Below, piece by piece: positions 34,417 through 43,225 of a stretch of 64,000 bases of DNA (position 1 is its first letter; each line of letters opens with the position of its first letter). A program made the translations under genes and the position numbers. This DNA is from JAAYJK01 sp964501655 (GTDB lineage: Bacteria > Bacillota > Syntrophomonadia > Syntrophomonadales > Syntrophomonadaceae), in contig CAZCTN010000001.1 in the NCBI GenBank assembly GCA_964501655.1, positions 1 through 64,000 of the forward strand. Reading direction: 5' to 3'. The notes beneath the pieces were generated by a model. That model saw only the letters and a program-made list of their open reading frames with translations, was not told the DNA's origin and did not search any database.

Positions 34417-35313
34417 ATGAAAAGGCTATGGAAAACCAAGAACAAGAAATACACCCTGCTTTTAATTCCGCAAAGTGCGGAGGATACCAGAAGGATAGGG
34501 TTAACCACCCGAAAGATTGCTGCGATGGTGGTAATAGGCTTGATGTTTGTTGGGGGCTCGTTTGCCGTTACCTATAAGTTTTTCCAAAACCAGAATGAAA
34601 TACGACAGGTAAACGCGCTGAAAGCGAAAAACTCAGAACAAGCAGCAGCGATACAAGACCTGGGACAAGAATTACAGCGGGTTGAGGATCAGCAACAGGT
34701 AATCGAAGAGAAGCAAGCCAAGCTTAAAGAGATGATGGGCTTGAATGCAGAAGCTAATCAATCTCCTTCCCGGGGCGGCCGCGGCGGGGAGGAAATGCAG
34801 TTCCTGGGCGGGAGTACTGAGGATCTGGCAGGAGCACAAGGAGTCAAGTCCCAGGCAGACAGACAGGAAAAGGAACTTGACGAGTTGCTGGCCCGGGTGA
34901 CCAATAACCAGAGTTATTTTCGCAGCATACCCAATCAGTGGCCGGTAGGTGGGGAGATAACCTCCTATTTTGGTTGGCGCTCATCCCCTTTTGGCGGCAG
35001 AACGCAATCTTTTCATAATGGGATAGATATCGCTAATAATGTGGGGAGCGAAATAGTTGCGGCAGCAGACGGCATAGTAATTCAGGCCGGGTGGGCTGGG
35101 GCATATGGACGCACCTTGGTTATAGATCATGGATATGGATTTAAAACCATGTACGGACATAATTACCGACTTCTGGTTGAAACAGGAGACAAGGTTCAAA
35201 AAGGTGATGTTATTGCCGCTCTGGGCAGCAGCGGCAGAAGTACTGGCCCGCATCTGCATTTTACGGTATACAAGGATGGTGCCGAACTTGATCCGATGCT
35301 ATATTTACCTTAA
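34417..35313 (+). CDS. Membrane-anchored M23 peptidoglycan endopeptidase
   Basis: 298 residues from the ATG at 34417 (GAGGG upstream); a start ten codons earlier is possible. One membrane helix at about residues 34-54 is followed by a coiled coil (about 58-110) and a Gly/Arg-rich stretch. The C-terminal M23 (LytM-like) domain has the zinc motifs HNGIDIA (HxxxD) and HLHF. It should cut peptide cross-links outside the membrane. It is followed by a bactofilin gene 31 nt downstream; bactofilins in other bacteria localise such peptidases. Confidence 0.92.
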   Translation: MKRLWKTKNKKYTLLLIPQSAEDTRRIGLTTRKIAAMVVIGLMFVGGSFAVTYKFFQNQNEIRQVNALKAKNSEQAAAIQDLGQELQRVEDQQQVIEEKQAKLKEMMGLNAEANQSPSRGGRGGEEMQFLGGSTEDLAGAQGVKSQADRQEKELDELLARVTNNQSYFRSIPNQWPVGGEITSYFGWRSSPFGGRTQSFHNGIDIANNVGSEIVAAADGIVIQAGWAGAYGRTLVIDHGYGFKTMYGHNYRLLVETGDKVQKGDVIAALGSSGRSTGPHLHFTVYKDGAELDPMLYLP

Positions 35314-35344
35314 GAAGGAATTATACAAGCAGGAGTGAGGATGA

Positions 35345-35719
35345 TTGAGAAAAAAAGCCAATAGTTATAGTGAGATAGAAAGTCTTATTTCGGCCGGCGT
35401 AAGCCTCAAAGGCGATTTAAGTGCCCAGGGGTCGATCCGAATTGATGGGCAGGTAGAGGGCAGGCTTGATATAAAAGGAAATCTGCTCCTGGGAGAAAAA
35501 GGATCAATCAAGGGGGAGGTTAAAGCCGGAAGCATGGTTCTGGCCGGGAAAGTGGAGGGCAATGTAAACGTAGTAGAAAGGCTGGACCTTACCAGAACCG
35601 GCGTAATGCTGGGAGACATATCGGCTCAGATACTAACCCTTGAGGAAGGCGGAATTCTTCAGGGCAACACCCGCATGACTGGCCAGCAGGGTGAGCAGGT
35701 GCCCAATCAGAAAAAATAA
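35345..35719 (+). CDS. Bactofilin (polymer-forming cytoskeletal protein)
   Basis: 124 residues from a TTG at 35345 with GAGG upstream. The central part is a regular beta-helix repeat, with typical blocks SAGVSLKGDLSAQGSIRIDGQVEG and GSIKGEVKAGSMVLAGKVEG in the bactofilin pattern. The tail (QQGEQVPNQKK) is short and hydrophilic. Bactofilins form filaments at the membrane without nucleotide. Its partner is probably the M23 peptidase just upstream. Confidence 0.94.
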   Translation: MRKKANSYSEIESLISAGVSLKGDLSAQGSIRIDGQVEGRLDIKGNLLLGEKGSIKGEVKAGSMVLAGKVEGNVNVVERLDLTRTGVMLGDISAQILTLEEGGILQGNTRMTGQQGEQVPNQKK

Positions 35720-35784
35720 GCGACACCACTTTCCGGACGAATTACAGATGGTTTGAGTCAATTCAAGCCGTGTTATTGGGATAT

Positions 35785-36393
35785 TCAAGGTCCAAAACGT
35801 GGCTGTTCTGCTGACCGCTCCGAATTGGAACCATAGTGACGGCGATGGGCCAGGAATAGGGCGCGAGCTGCGGCTTCCGCCATTTTATGTACAATGAACA
35901 AACGGGTATTCTGTAAAACCAGATGTTCACAAAAACCAGACACGTTTACCGTACCTACCAAATGGATATCTCCCACCCGGGGGAGCTGCTTTTTTAGAGC
36001 CATACCCGGTGCCAGAGCGCCCTTCTTAATGCTTAAGAAACCTACCTTTTCCCTGCGCCCCAGACCTGCATCCACGGCAATAACCAACGGATTTGGATAA
36101 TTGCGATAAATAGACTGCAAGGCAGGTTCCAAATTTAGCGCATGCAGAGGCTCCTCCAAGCAGCCAAATATATGAGCTGAAGGCAAAAGCAAGCGAAGCC
36201 GGTTACCTACCAGAGGGCCTAAACAATCGCCGGTAGCCCGATCAGTGCCGATACATAGATATACCAACTCCCGCCTTGATGCAGACTCCATGTTCTGCAG
36301 CATAGTGCAGGCAGCATTGGACAAGCCAGTTATACAGGCAGAATCAGTGAAGTGCCGGGAAAATTCCTCAATGCCGCGATTGCCGGGCTTCAA
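35785..36393 (-). CDS. yyaC: Spore protease YyaC family protein
   Basis: 202 residues, TTG start at 36393 behind GGAGGTG. The family blocks CIGTDRATGDCLGPLVG and AVDAGLG are clear; they resemble hydrogenase-maturation peptidases and germination protease relatives. In Bacillus the gene is expressed in sporulation; the substrate is unknown to me. It is one of the few genes transcribed against the replication fork on this side of the origin. Confidence 0.93.
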   Translation of the reverse strand: MKPGNRGIEEFSRHFTDSACITGLSNAACTMLQNMESASRRELVYLCIGTDRATGDCLGPLVGNRLRLLLPSAHIFGCLEEPLHALNLEPALQSIYRNYPNPLVIAVDAGLGRREKVGFLSIKKGALAPGMALKKQLPRVGDIHLVGTVNVSGFCEHLVLQNTRLFIVHKMAEAAARALFLAHRRHYGSNSERSAEQPRFGP

Positions 36394-36510
36394 TATAGGT
36401 ACACCTCCGCAAGAATAGTCTAAGTTAGCATTTGCACCTGGTAATATTTTTATGCTGTATTTCAGTTTTAAGAAGCGTATTTATGAAGTATATGTTTTGG
36501 CGAGCGGGAG

Positions 36511-37590
36511 ATGGATGGCATAAAAATCAGACTAAGCTTGGTAATGGGGTATCTGGGGGCAGTGGTAGGAGCGGGATTTGCATCAGGGCAGGAAATAGTG
36601 CAATTCTTTGTTAGCTGCGGGGGGGCGGGATACAAAGGCTGCATATTGGCCATGTTTCTATTTGCATCTTGCGGAGGAATCCTGATGTACATGGCCCATT
36701 GTCATTCCACCGGGAGTTATCAGGAAATGTTACAGGAGTTGATGGGGGAGAGGCGTTCAAAATTGCTGGACCTATTGCTGGCAGCATTTCTCTTTCTTGG
36801 ACTCAGCATGATGCTATCGGCCAGCGGCGCGGTTTTCCATGAGCACCTGTATAAACCAAAAGAATGGGGTATTCTGGCGGCAGCATCGCTGGTAGCTGTT
36901 TTCCTCTACTCGGGCAAGAACGGACTGATAAAGTCGTATAATGTTCTAGTTCCAGCCAAGTTGGTGCTGTTGCTGGCAATAACCGGTTATGCAGCTTTGG
37001 CCACCGATGGAACACAAACCGAAACCTTTACTGTCTTTTTTTATCCCCGGGAGGAGGGGGGATGGATAATATCAGCAATTCTCTATGTTGCCTACAACTT
37101 TGCTCTGGCTATGGTGGTCCTAACGGAATATCAGGCCCTGGGAACCCGCAAAGATGGGATCTGGGGAGCAATCTGGGGCGGTGCGGTTTTAGGGATTTTG
37201 ATTATCTTGAACTACCTGGCCCTGGGCAAATACTTGCCGGTTATACTGCACTATGAAGTGCCCATGTTATATATTGCCGGGGAAATATCGCCGGTAACCA
37301 AGGCGGTTTATACAGTAGTCTTATGGGTGGGGATTTTGACCACGGCTATAGCCAACGCCTATGGATTTGCCCAGCGGTTCGCCAGCTTTACCTGTATGAG
37401 CTATGGCCTAAGCCTGTTCATCACACTGATACTGGCCCTGCCCATCTCCCTGCAAAGTTTTTCGGCCCTGGTAAGCAAGGTGTACCCCTTGTTTGGTTTA
37501 CTGGGTATAATTATACTGGTAGTATTAGTAACAAAAGCAGGAAAAGAGATGGCAACAGAAATCAGGGCTGCCCTGGCCAAAGGTGATTAA
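36511..37590 (+). CDS. YkvI-type membrane protein (LeuT-like fold)
   Basis: 359 residues, about ten hydrophobic segments. It opens RLSLVMGYLGAVVGAGFASGQEI, the first unwound-helix motif (GAGFASGQE) of the YkvI family, which relates to amino-acid transporters. No substrate is known to me. It stands 11 nt before selA and may share its transcript; whether this means a link to selenium or serine metabolism is open. Confidence 0.85.
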   Translation: MDGIKIRLSLVMGYLGAVVGAGFASGQEIVQFFVSCGGAGYKGCILAMFLFASCGGILMYMAHCHSTGSYQEMLQELMGERRSKLLDLLLAAFLFLGLSMMLSASGAVFHEHLYKPKEWGILAAASLVAVFLYSGKNGLIKSYNVLVPAKLVLLLAITGYAALATDGTQTETFTVFFYPREEGGWIISAILYVAYNFALAMVVLTEYQALGTRKDGIWGAIWGGAVLGILIILNYLALGKYLPVILHYEVPMLYIAGEISPVTKAVYTVVLWVGILTTAIANAYGFAQRFASFTCMSYGLSLFITLILALPISLQSFSALVSKVYPLFGLLGIIILVVLVTKAGKEMATEIRAALAKGD

Positions 37591-37601
37591 GGAGGATCCG
37601 G

Positions 37602-39059
37602 ATGATAGATTTAAAGAGAATCCCGTCCATGGACGAAATACTGATTCAGGAAGAGATTAAGCAGCTGATTTCCAGGTATAACCGGGATTTTGTAGTCGAT
37701 ACAGCCAGGACGGCAGTGGCTGAAATTAGAGCGGCCTTGCGGATCGGGAGTACAGACATAGACACCGGCAGTATACTGACCGCTATTATTGGGCAGATCA
37801 TGATCAAAATCGAAACCAGCAACAGCGGAACCCTGCAAAGAGTAATAAATGGAACCGGGGTGGTTCTCCACACCAATTTGGGAAGAGCGCCGCTGGGAGC
37901 TCAGGCCATAAGGCATATTCAGGAGATTGGCAAGAGTTATAACAACCTGGAGATGGATCTGGATAGAGGGGAAAGAGGTTCTCGCTACTACCACGTAGAG
38001 GCCGTGCTAAAAAGAATAACCGGAGCCGAAGCCGCTCTGGTAGTAAATAATAACGCCGCAGCAGTAATGTTGGGACTGACTACTTTGGCTACCGGCAAGG
38101 AAGTGATTGTATCCCGGGGGCAGTTGGTGGAGATTGGGGGAGCATTCCGGATACCGGAAGTAATGAAACTGAGCGGAGCCAGGCTGGTAGAGGTGGGGAC
38201 AACCAATAAAACCTATGTTTCCGATTTTTCTGGGGCTATAAATGATGAGACCGCCTTGCTCTTTTCAGCCCACACCTCTAATTACCAAATTGTGGGATTT
38301 GCTGCCCAAGTATCAACCAAGGAACTGGTTAGTTTAGGCCGGGATAAAGATATTCCAGTTTTTTTGGATCTGGGCAGCGGCATATTAACTTCCCTGGCCC
38401 ATGGCGGGCTCAAGGGCGAACCAACCGTGCAGGAATGTGTTGAAGCGGGCGCCGATGTAATAACCTTCAGTGGAGATAAAATGCTGGGAGGTCCCCAGGC
38501 AGGAATCATAGTAGGAAAACGCCAGTATATAGACCGGATGAAGAAGAACCAGTTGCTGCGGGCTCTTAGAGTGGACAAGTTGATTCTGGCCGGATTGGAA
38601 GGAACATTACTGGAATATTTGGCCGGACACCCGGAAGAGAATATTCCCATTATCCAAATGTTGACTGCCAGCAGGGAAGAGATGGAGAAAAAAGCGGAAA
38701 AACTGGTTAGTATACTTGAAAAAGAAATGAGTGATATAGATTACTCGAAAACTCCCCATTCGGCTAACTCTGATCGGAGTAGTACATCCCTAATTGAATT
38801 TAAGAAGATTAATCTGGAGGATATGGTAGGTGGAGGAGCATATCCTATCCATAAGCTGCCTGGAGCCGGGATGGAAATTGATTTCAAAGGATTGAGCCTG
38901 GAAAAAGCCGCCGCCGAACTGCGGTTACAAAATCCGGCTCTGGTCGCCAGAAGACAGGATAATAAAATGCTCATCAGTGTAAGAACCTTGTTGCCAGGAG
39001 ATGAGAAAGAAATAGCAGTTATGATAAGGAAACTTCTGCAAGGATCAACCGGAGTTTAA
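37602..39059 (+). CDS. selA: L-seryl-tRNA(Sec) selenium transferase
   Basis: 485 residues, the normal length. The PLP lysine lies in TFSGDKMLGGPQAG (about residue 298). VINGTGVVLHTNLGRAPL and TTNKTYVSD are family blocks. It turns seryl-tRNA(Sec) into selenocysteyl-tRNA(Sec) using selenophosphate from SelD (gene at 46379). AAGGAGG stands before its ATG. selB follows 49 nt downstream. Confidence 0.98.
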   Translation: MIDLKRIPSMDEILIQEEIKQLISRYNRDFVVDTARTAVAEIRAALRIGSTDIDTGSILTAIIGQIMIKIETSNSGTLQRVINGTGVVLHTNLGRAPLGAQAIRHIQEIGKSYNNLEMDLDRGERGSRYYHVEAVLKRITGAEAALVVNNNAAAVMLGLTTLATGKEVIVSRGQLVEIGGAFRIPEVMKLSGARLVEVGTTNKTYVSDFSGAINDETALLFSAHTSNYQIVGFAAQVSTKELVSLGRDKDIPVFLDLGSGILTSLAHGGLKGEPTVQECVEAGADVITFSGDKMLGGPQAGIIVGKRQYIDRMKKNQLLRALRVDKLILAGLEGTLLEYLAGHPEENIPIIQMLTASREEMEKKAEKLVSILEKEMSDIDYSKTPHSANSDRSSTSLIEFKKINLEDMVGGGAYPIHKLPGAGMEIDFKGLSLEKAAAELRLQNPALVARRQDNKMLISVRTLLPGDEKEIAVMIRKLLQGSTGV

Positions 39060-39108
39060 TGCCAACATGGCCCGGTTAGCCTGCATGGTTTTATTAAGGA
39101 GGATACCG

Positions 39109-41010
39109 ATGAAGCGATTGGTATTGGGAACCGCAGGGCACATCGATCACGGCAAGACAACGCTGGTTAAAGCCCTGACCGGAATTGAAACAGACCGACT
39201 TAAAGAAGAGAAGCAGAGGGGCATATCTATTGAACTGGGCTTTGCCCCCTTTATTCTGCCGGATGGACAGAAGGCGGCTATTGTTGATGTCCCCGGGCAC
39301 GAAAGATTTATCAAACACATGCTGGCGGGAGCATTTGGTATTGACATGGTTATTCTGGTGATAGCTGCAGACGAGGGAGTCATGCCTCAGACCCGTGAGC
39401 ATATGGATATTATAGAGCTGCTAGGGGTGAAGACCGGCATAATAGCCTTGACCAAGCAAGATATGGTAGATGAAGAATGGCTGATGTTGGTGGAAGAAGA
39501 GGTGGGGGAATATATATCAGGCACCATTCTGGCGGGAGCGTCAATTATTCCTGTCTCGGCAGTTAGCAGGGAAGGTATACCCCAGCTGCTGGATGAGATT
39601 CAAAGGCTTTCCGAGTCGGTAGCTGAAAAACCTGCTTTTGGCAAGGCCAGACTGCCGGTAGATAGAGTATTCACTAAAGCCGGTTTTGGAACGGTAGTAA
39701 CTGGAACGCTATGGTCAGGGCAGATTCAAACCGGAGAAATCCTGGAGTTATTACCCGGGGGCCGGAAGGTGAAGATCAGAACCCTTCAAGTTCATAATGA
39801 CAAAGTTGAGACAGCTTATGCCGGCCAGCGGGTGGCGGTCAATCTGCAGGGGGTTGATGTGAGTGAGGTTGAAAGAGGCAACTGGTTGTCTACCCCAGGT
39901 TATCTGGCTCCAACCTATCGCATGGACGCCCGTCTGAGGCTGTTAGGATCCAGCAGCAGAGTGCTGAGAAACTGGAACCGGATAAGGTTCCATCTGGGAA
40001 CCGATGAAACCATGGCCCGTATAGTACTGCTGGACCAGGATGAACTCCATCCGGGAGAGGAGGGATATGTTCAGATAGTTATGGAAAAACCAGTGGTAGG
40101 GCACAAAGGAGACCCTTTTGTTATACGCTATTATTCCCCGGTTACTACCATCGGGGGAGGAACAATCATTGATGCCAATGCGGTAAAACAAAAACGCTTT
40201 AAGGAAGAAACATTGAACGAACTTATTGTAAAAGAAGAAGGCAATCTGGCGGAGATGCTGCTCTATGAACTGGAAGCTAACCCGGGAGAGGTCATAAGTG
40301 TAGATGAACTATCCAAAAGGACCGGCAATGAGGAAGGAAAAATCAGACAGGAAATGGAGCAACTGATTGCAGAACAAAAGGCCGTACTGATTAAAAGGGA
40401 TGAGTATATGAGCACATATGGGCTCGATCAGCTGGCCGAAAAAATAATAAATGCCCTGGAGGAGTTTCATAACAAATACCCCCTCAGACAAGGTTATTCC
40501 CGGGAAGAGATACGCAGTCGTTTTTCGAAAAACATCAACAGCAAAACCTTCAACTTGATACTGAAGGAACTGGAAGGGACAGGCAAAATAGAGACCCAGA
40601 ATAATCAGATTAAACTGCCTGGTCATATACCGGCTCCAGGTGAGGATGATCTTCGGGCTATACAGGTAATTGAGCAGGGAATGAGGCGGAATCTATTTGC
40701 CCCCCCGTCACCGGAAGAATTGAGATCGGCAGTCCAACTGGATGAGGCTGGCATGGCGGAAGTACTGGATTATCTAATCAAGAACCTGGTTTTGGTAAAA
40801 GTAGGGCCGGACATGTATTTCGCGCAGGAAGCCATTGAAGAAGGAAAGAGCAGGTTGGATAAGTATTTCTTCGAGGAGAAGGAACTTAGTCTGGCAGCAT
40901 TTAGAGATATGCTGGATACTACTCGGAAGTATGCCCTGCCGCTGATAGAATACTATGATAGAATTCGCTTTACCCACCGGGTAGGAGATGCACGAATCAA
41001 AATAAAATGA
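39109..41010 (+). CDS. selB: Selenocysteine-specific elongation factor SelB
   Basis: 633 residues from the ATG at 39109 (AAGGAGGA 5 nt upstream); a frame 14 codons longer has no such site. The GTPase domain has GHIDHGKTT (residues 8-16), DVPGHE and a TKQD block. EF-Tu-like domains 2-3 follow, and winged-helix repeats in the last 230 residues bind the SECIS hairpin in the mRNA. It delivers Sec-tRNA to UGA codons such as codon 15 of selD in this window. Confidence 0.98.
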   Translation: MKRLVLGTAGHIDHGKTTLVKALTGIETDRLKEEKQRGISIELGFAPFILPDGQKAAIVDVPGHERFIKHMLAGAFGIDMVILVIAADEGVMPQTREHMDIIELLGVKTGIIALTKQDMVDEEWLMLVEEEVGEYISGTILAGASIIPVSAVSREGIPQLLDEIQRLSESVAEKPAFGKARLPVDRVFTKAGFGTVVTGTLWSGQIQTGEILELLPGGRKVKIRTLQVHNDKVETAYAGQRVAVNLQGVDVSEVERGNWLSTPGYLAPTYRMDARLRLLGSSSRVLRNWNRIRFHLGTDETMARIVLLDQDELHPGEEGYVQIVMEKPVVGHKGDPFVIRYYSPVTTIGGGTIIDANAVKQKRFKEETLNELIVKEEGNLAEMLLYELEANPGEVISVDELSKRTGNEEGKIRQEMEQLIAEQKAVLIKRDEYMSTYGLDQLAEKIINALEEFHNKYPLRQGYSREEIRSRFSKNINSKTFNLILKELEGTGKIETQNNQIKLPGHIPAPGEDDLRAIQVIEQGMRRNLFAPPSPEELRSAVQLDEAGMAEVLDYLIKNLVLVKVGPDMYFAQEAIEEGKSRLDKYFFEEKELSLAAFRDMLDTTRKYALPLIEYYDRIRFTHRVGDARIKIK

Positions 41011-41039
41011 AGGTAGATTAAGGGACAGGAGGAAATACT

Positions 41040-41744
41040 TTGCTCAAGGTAACAGGAATAGATGTATATTATGGTGCCATACAGGCATTGAAGGGAGTAA
41101 GCATTGAAGTGGCGCAGGGCAGTATCGTTACCCTTATTGGAGCCAACGGTGCCGGGAAGACCAGCACGCTGAAGAGTATTTCTGGACTATTAAGGCCCAG
41201 GAAAGGGTCCATACAATTTAAGAACAGGGAAATAAGCCGCCTGGCACCAGAAAAAATTGTGGAATTGGGTATATCTCAGGTGCCCGAGGGAAGAAGAGTC
41301 TTTCCGGGCATGAATGTTTTGGAAAACCTGGAAATGGGAGCATACCTGCGCCGGGACAAAAAAGGAGTGCAAACTGATCTGGAAGGCATATTTCAACGCT
41401 TTCCCCGCTTGCTGGAGAGGCGGAAGCAACTGGCCGGCACCCTGTCTGGAGGAGAACAGCAGATGTTAGCCATAGGACGAGCGCTTATGGCCAGGCCTAA
41501 GTTGATGCTGATGGATGAGCCCTCTATGGGGCTGGCGCCTTTATTGGTGAAAGAGATATTCGAGATAATTAAGGATATAAATCAAAAGGGAACTACCATA
41601 CTGTTGATAGAGCAGAATGCCAACATGGCCCTTTCCATAGCGGATAAGGCTTATGTTATAGAAACCGGAGAAATCGTACTGGAAGGAAGCGCTGGGGACC
41701 TGCTAATCAGCCAGGATGTAAAAAGGGCTTATCTGGGAGGGTGA
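41040..41744 (+). CDS. LivF-like ABC transporter ATP-binding protein
   Basis: 234 residues, TTG start with AGGAGG upstream. Walker A GANGAGKTS (about residue 34), signature LSGGEQQ, Walker B LMLMDEPSMGLAP. The family block QVPEGRRVFPGMNVLENL is typical of LivF, one of the two ATPases of branched-chain amino-acid importers. The other parts (LivG, LivH, LivM, LivK) are not next to it, so it is an orphan here. A CBS/ACT gene follows 3 nt downstream. Confidence 0.92.
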   Translation: MLKVTGIDVYYGAIQALKGVSIEVAQGSIVTLIGANGAGKTSTLKSISGLLRPRKGSIQFKNREISRLAPEKIVELGISQVPEGRRVFPGMNVLENLEMGAYLRRDKKGVQTDLEGIFQRFPRLLERRKQLAGTLSGGEQQMLAIGRALMARPKLMLMDEPSMGLAPLLVKEIFEIIKDINQKGTTILLIEQNANMALSIADKAYVIETGEIVLEGSAGDLLISQDVKRAYLGG

Positions 41745-41747
41745 AAA

Positions 41748-42407
41748 ATGAAAGTTAGAGATCGGATGACAATGGAGGTAAAGACCATTAGCCCAGACAC
41801 AAATATCACGGAAGCCTTCAAAATAATGAAAGAAAATAATATCAGAAGACTGCCGATAATGCAGGGAAATAAGCTGACCGGCATCGTGACCCTGAGCGAC
41901 TTGAACCGGGCTGCTCCTTCTGCGGCTACTTCGCTTAGTATCCATGAACTCAATTACCTGCTGGCTAAAACAAAAATCAAAGACATCATATCCAGGCAGC
42001 AAGAAGTTTTTACTGTAAGCAGCAACAACTATATCGAAACTGCGGCAAAAATCATGCGTCAGCACCGGATCAGCGGATTGCCGGTGGTTGATGATGGGAA
42101 AGTGGTGGGCATCGTTACTGAAACCGATATATTTGATGCTTTAATAGACATCCTGGGCGTAACACAGCCCCATAGTCGGATAGATCTATATGTGCCCAGC
42201 GGCCCGGGCAGCCTGGCTGAGATAAGCGGCATAATAGCCTCTCGAGGAATCAGTATAATAAATGCGGTGTTATATTATGATGAGAAAAAATTGCTTTATA
42301 AGACCATCATTCGTATAGAGGAATTAAACGGAAAAGAAATTGCTGAAGAGCTTAAGAAAAAAGGGTATGAAATTGAATCAGTACTGATCATAGATAACAG
42401 CGAATAA
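41748..42407 (+). CDS. CBS-pair and ACT domain protein (AcuB-like)
   Basis: 219 residues. Two CBS domains (about 1-60 and 75-135; each with the R-x-L-P-I/V and GIVT pattern) are followed by an ACT domain from about 143 (GPGSLAEISGIIASRGISI). CBS pairs bind adenine nucleotides and ACT domains bind amino acids, so a sensor role is likely. It begins 3 nt after the livF-like gene, which suggests that it senses or regulates something related to amino-acid uptake; this is inference. Confidence 0.88.
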   Translation: MKVRDRMTMEVKTISPDTNITEAFKIMKENNIRRLPIMQGNKLTGIVTLSDLNRAAPSAATSLSIHELNYLLAKTKIKDIISRQQEVFTVSSNNYIETAAKIMRQHRISGLPVVDDGKVVGIVTETDIFDALIDILGVTQPHSRIDLYVPSGPGSLAEISGIIASRGISIINAVLYYDEKKLLYKTIIRIEELNGKEIAEELKKKGYEIESVLIIDNSE

Positions 42408-42440
42408 TATCAGATTATTACAGCCATGAAAAATAATGAT

Positions 42441-42469
42441 TTGACAACTGAGCTTATGCCAACTATACT
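42441..42469 (+). promoter_or_regulatory. Consensus sigma-A promoter upstream of tRNA-Sec
   Basis: TTGACA (42441-42446), a 17-nt spacer and TATACT (42464-42469). No protein gene follows; the next gene is tRNA-Sec, so the tandem repeats at 42619-42893 would lie in its primary transcript. Confidence 0.8.
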
Positions 42470-42618
42470 CTATCCTAGTTGCGCAAGCACCATTGGCTAC
42501 GATCAGCTGGATTTATGCAAAAGGGTGTGGGTACAATTTTCGGGCACTATATGATATGATAAGCAGGCGAAAGTATGGTTCATGCCGTTCTAGCGGTTGG
42601 GGGCAAACAACTATTAAC
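42470..42618 (+). other. Non-coding leader between promoter and tandem repeat
   Basis: No ribosome-binding site with a convincing frame. A weak TATGAT-like box stands near 42550-42560. I see nothing else here. Confidence 0.4.
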
Positions 42619-42893
42619 AAGGAAGCACTCTGCGAGCACCACAATTTGGGTTCGCAAAGCTCAAAGGAACAAGGAAGCACTCTGCGAGCACCACAATTTG
42701 GGTTCGCAAAGCTCAAAGGAACNNNNNNNNNNNNNNNNNNNNNNNNNNNNNNNNNNNNNNNNNNNNNNNNNNNNNNNNNNNNNNNNNNNNNNNNNNNNNN
42801 NNNNNNNNNNNNNNNNNNNNNNCGCAAAGCTCAAAGGAACAAGGAAGCACTCTGCGAGCACCACAATTTGGGTTCGCTGACTCAAAATGATAA
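42619..42893 (+). repeat. 52-bp perfect tandem repeat with internal assembly gap
   Basis: Two perfect 52-bp units start at 42619 and 42671 (AAGGAAGCACTCTGCGAGCA at the head). 100 undetermined bases (42723-42822) follow, then the end of another unit and one more unit from 42841 whose last third has diverged. Each unit contains a small hairpin TGCGA...TCGCA with ACC/GGT inside. The head AAGGAAGC is the same as the two flanking bases plus the first six bases of tRNA-Sec at 42892. There are no unique spacers, so it is not a CRISPR array. Confidence 0.93.
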
Positions 42894-42991
42894 GGAAGCG
42901 CATCGGTCCTGGTGGGCCGCCTGGACTTCAAATCCAGTCGTGTGGCGGTGGTCCCGTCACGGGTGAGTTCGATTCTCACACGCTTCCGCCA
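42894..42991 (+). tRNA. selC: tRNA-Sec (anticodon TCA)
   Basis: 98 nt with encoded CCA. Acceptor GGAAGCG/CGCTTCC, an elongated D stem (GGTCC/GGGCC), anticodon stem CTGGA/TCCAG with loop CTTCAAA, a very long variable arm and T-arm GTGAG-TTCGATT-CTCAC. These are the marks of bacterial selenocysteine tRNA, and selA, selB and selD are close by. Confidence 0.97.
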
Positions 42992-43001
42992 GAAATTGAT
43001 T

Positions 43002-43033
43002 AAACCACCAGCTTTAGGCAGGGTGGTTTTTTT
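43002..43033 (+). terminator. Intrinsic terminator after tRNA-Sec
   Basis: AAACCACC / GGTGGTTT stem followed by a T-run, 10 nt after the CCA end. Confidence 0.85.
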
Positions 43034-43045
43034 GACCTTAAGAAT

Positions 43046-43061
43046 TATTTCCCGGGAAATA
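43046..43061. other. Noc-binding site (NBS)
   Basis: TATTTCCCGGGAAATA is a perfect palindrome and contains the canonical Noc target ATTTCCCGGGAAAT described for Bacillus. A noc gene is at 31078-31938. Confidence 0.85.
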
Positions 43062-43225
43062 TCTACATACTTCCTCAAATCATTTCCCTTTTTGCGGCCA
43101 AGCCAGGTAGGAATGATGGAGCTTGTTGTCGAGATGTGGTGGAATTAGACTGCTGCACTGTTTCTCCAGATTTTATTTGCGGTGGGCAAACTTACATTGC
43201 GGTCCTCCCAGAGCGCATCTAATGT

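Noticed and set aside
42619..42893. Possible CRISPR array
   Set aside because: The 52-bp units follow each other without unique spacers, and no cas gene is near; it is a plain tandem repeat.
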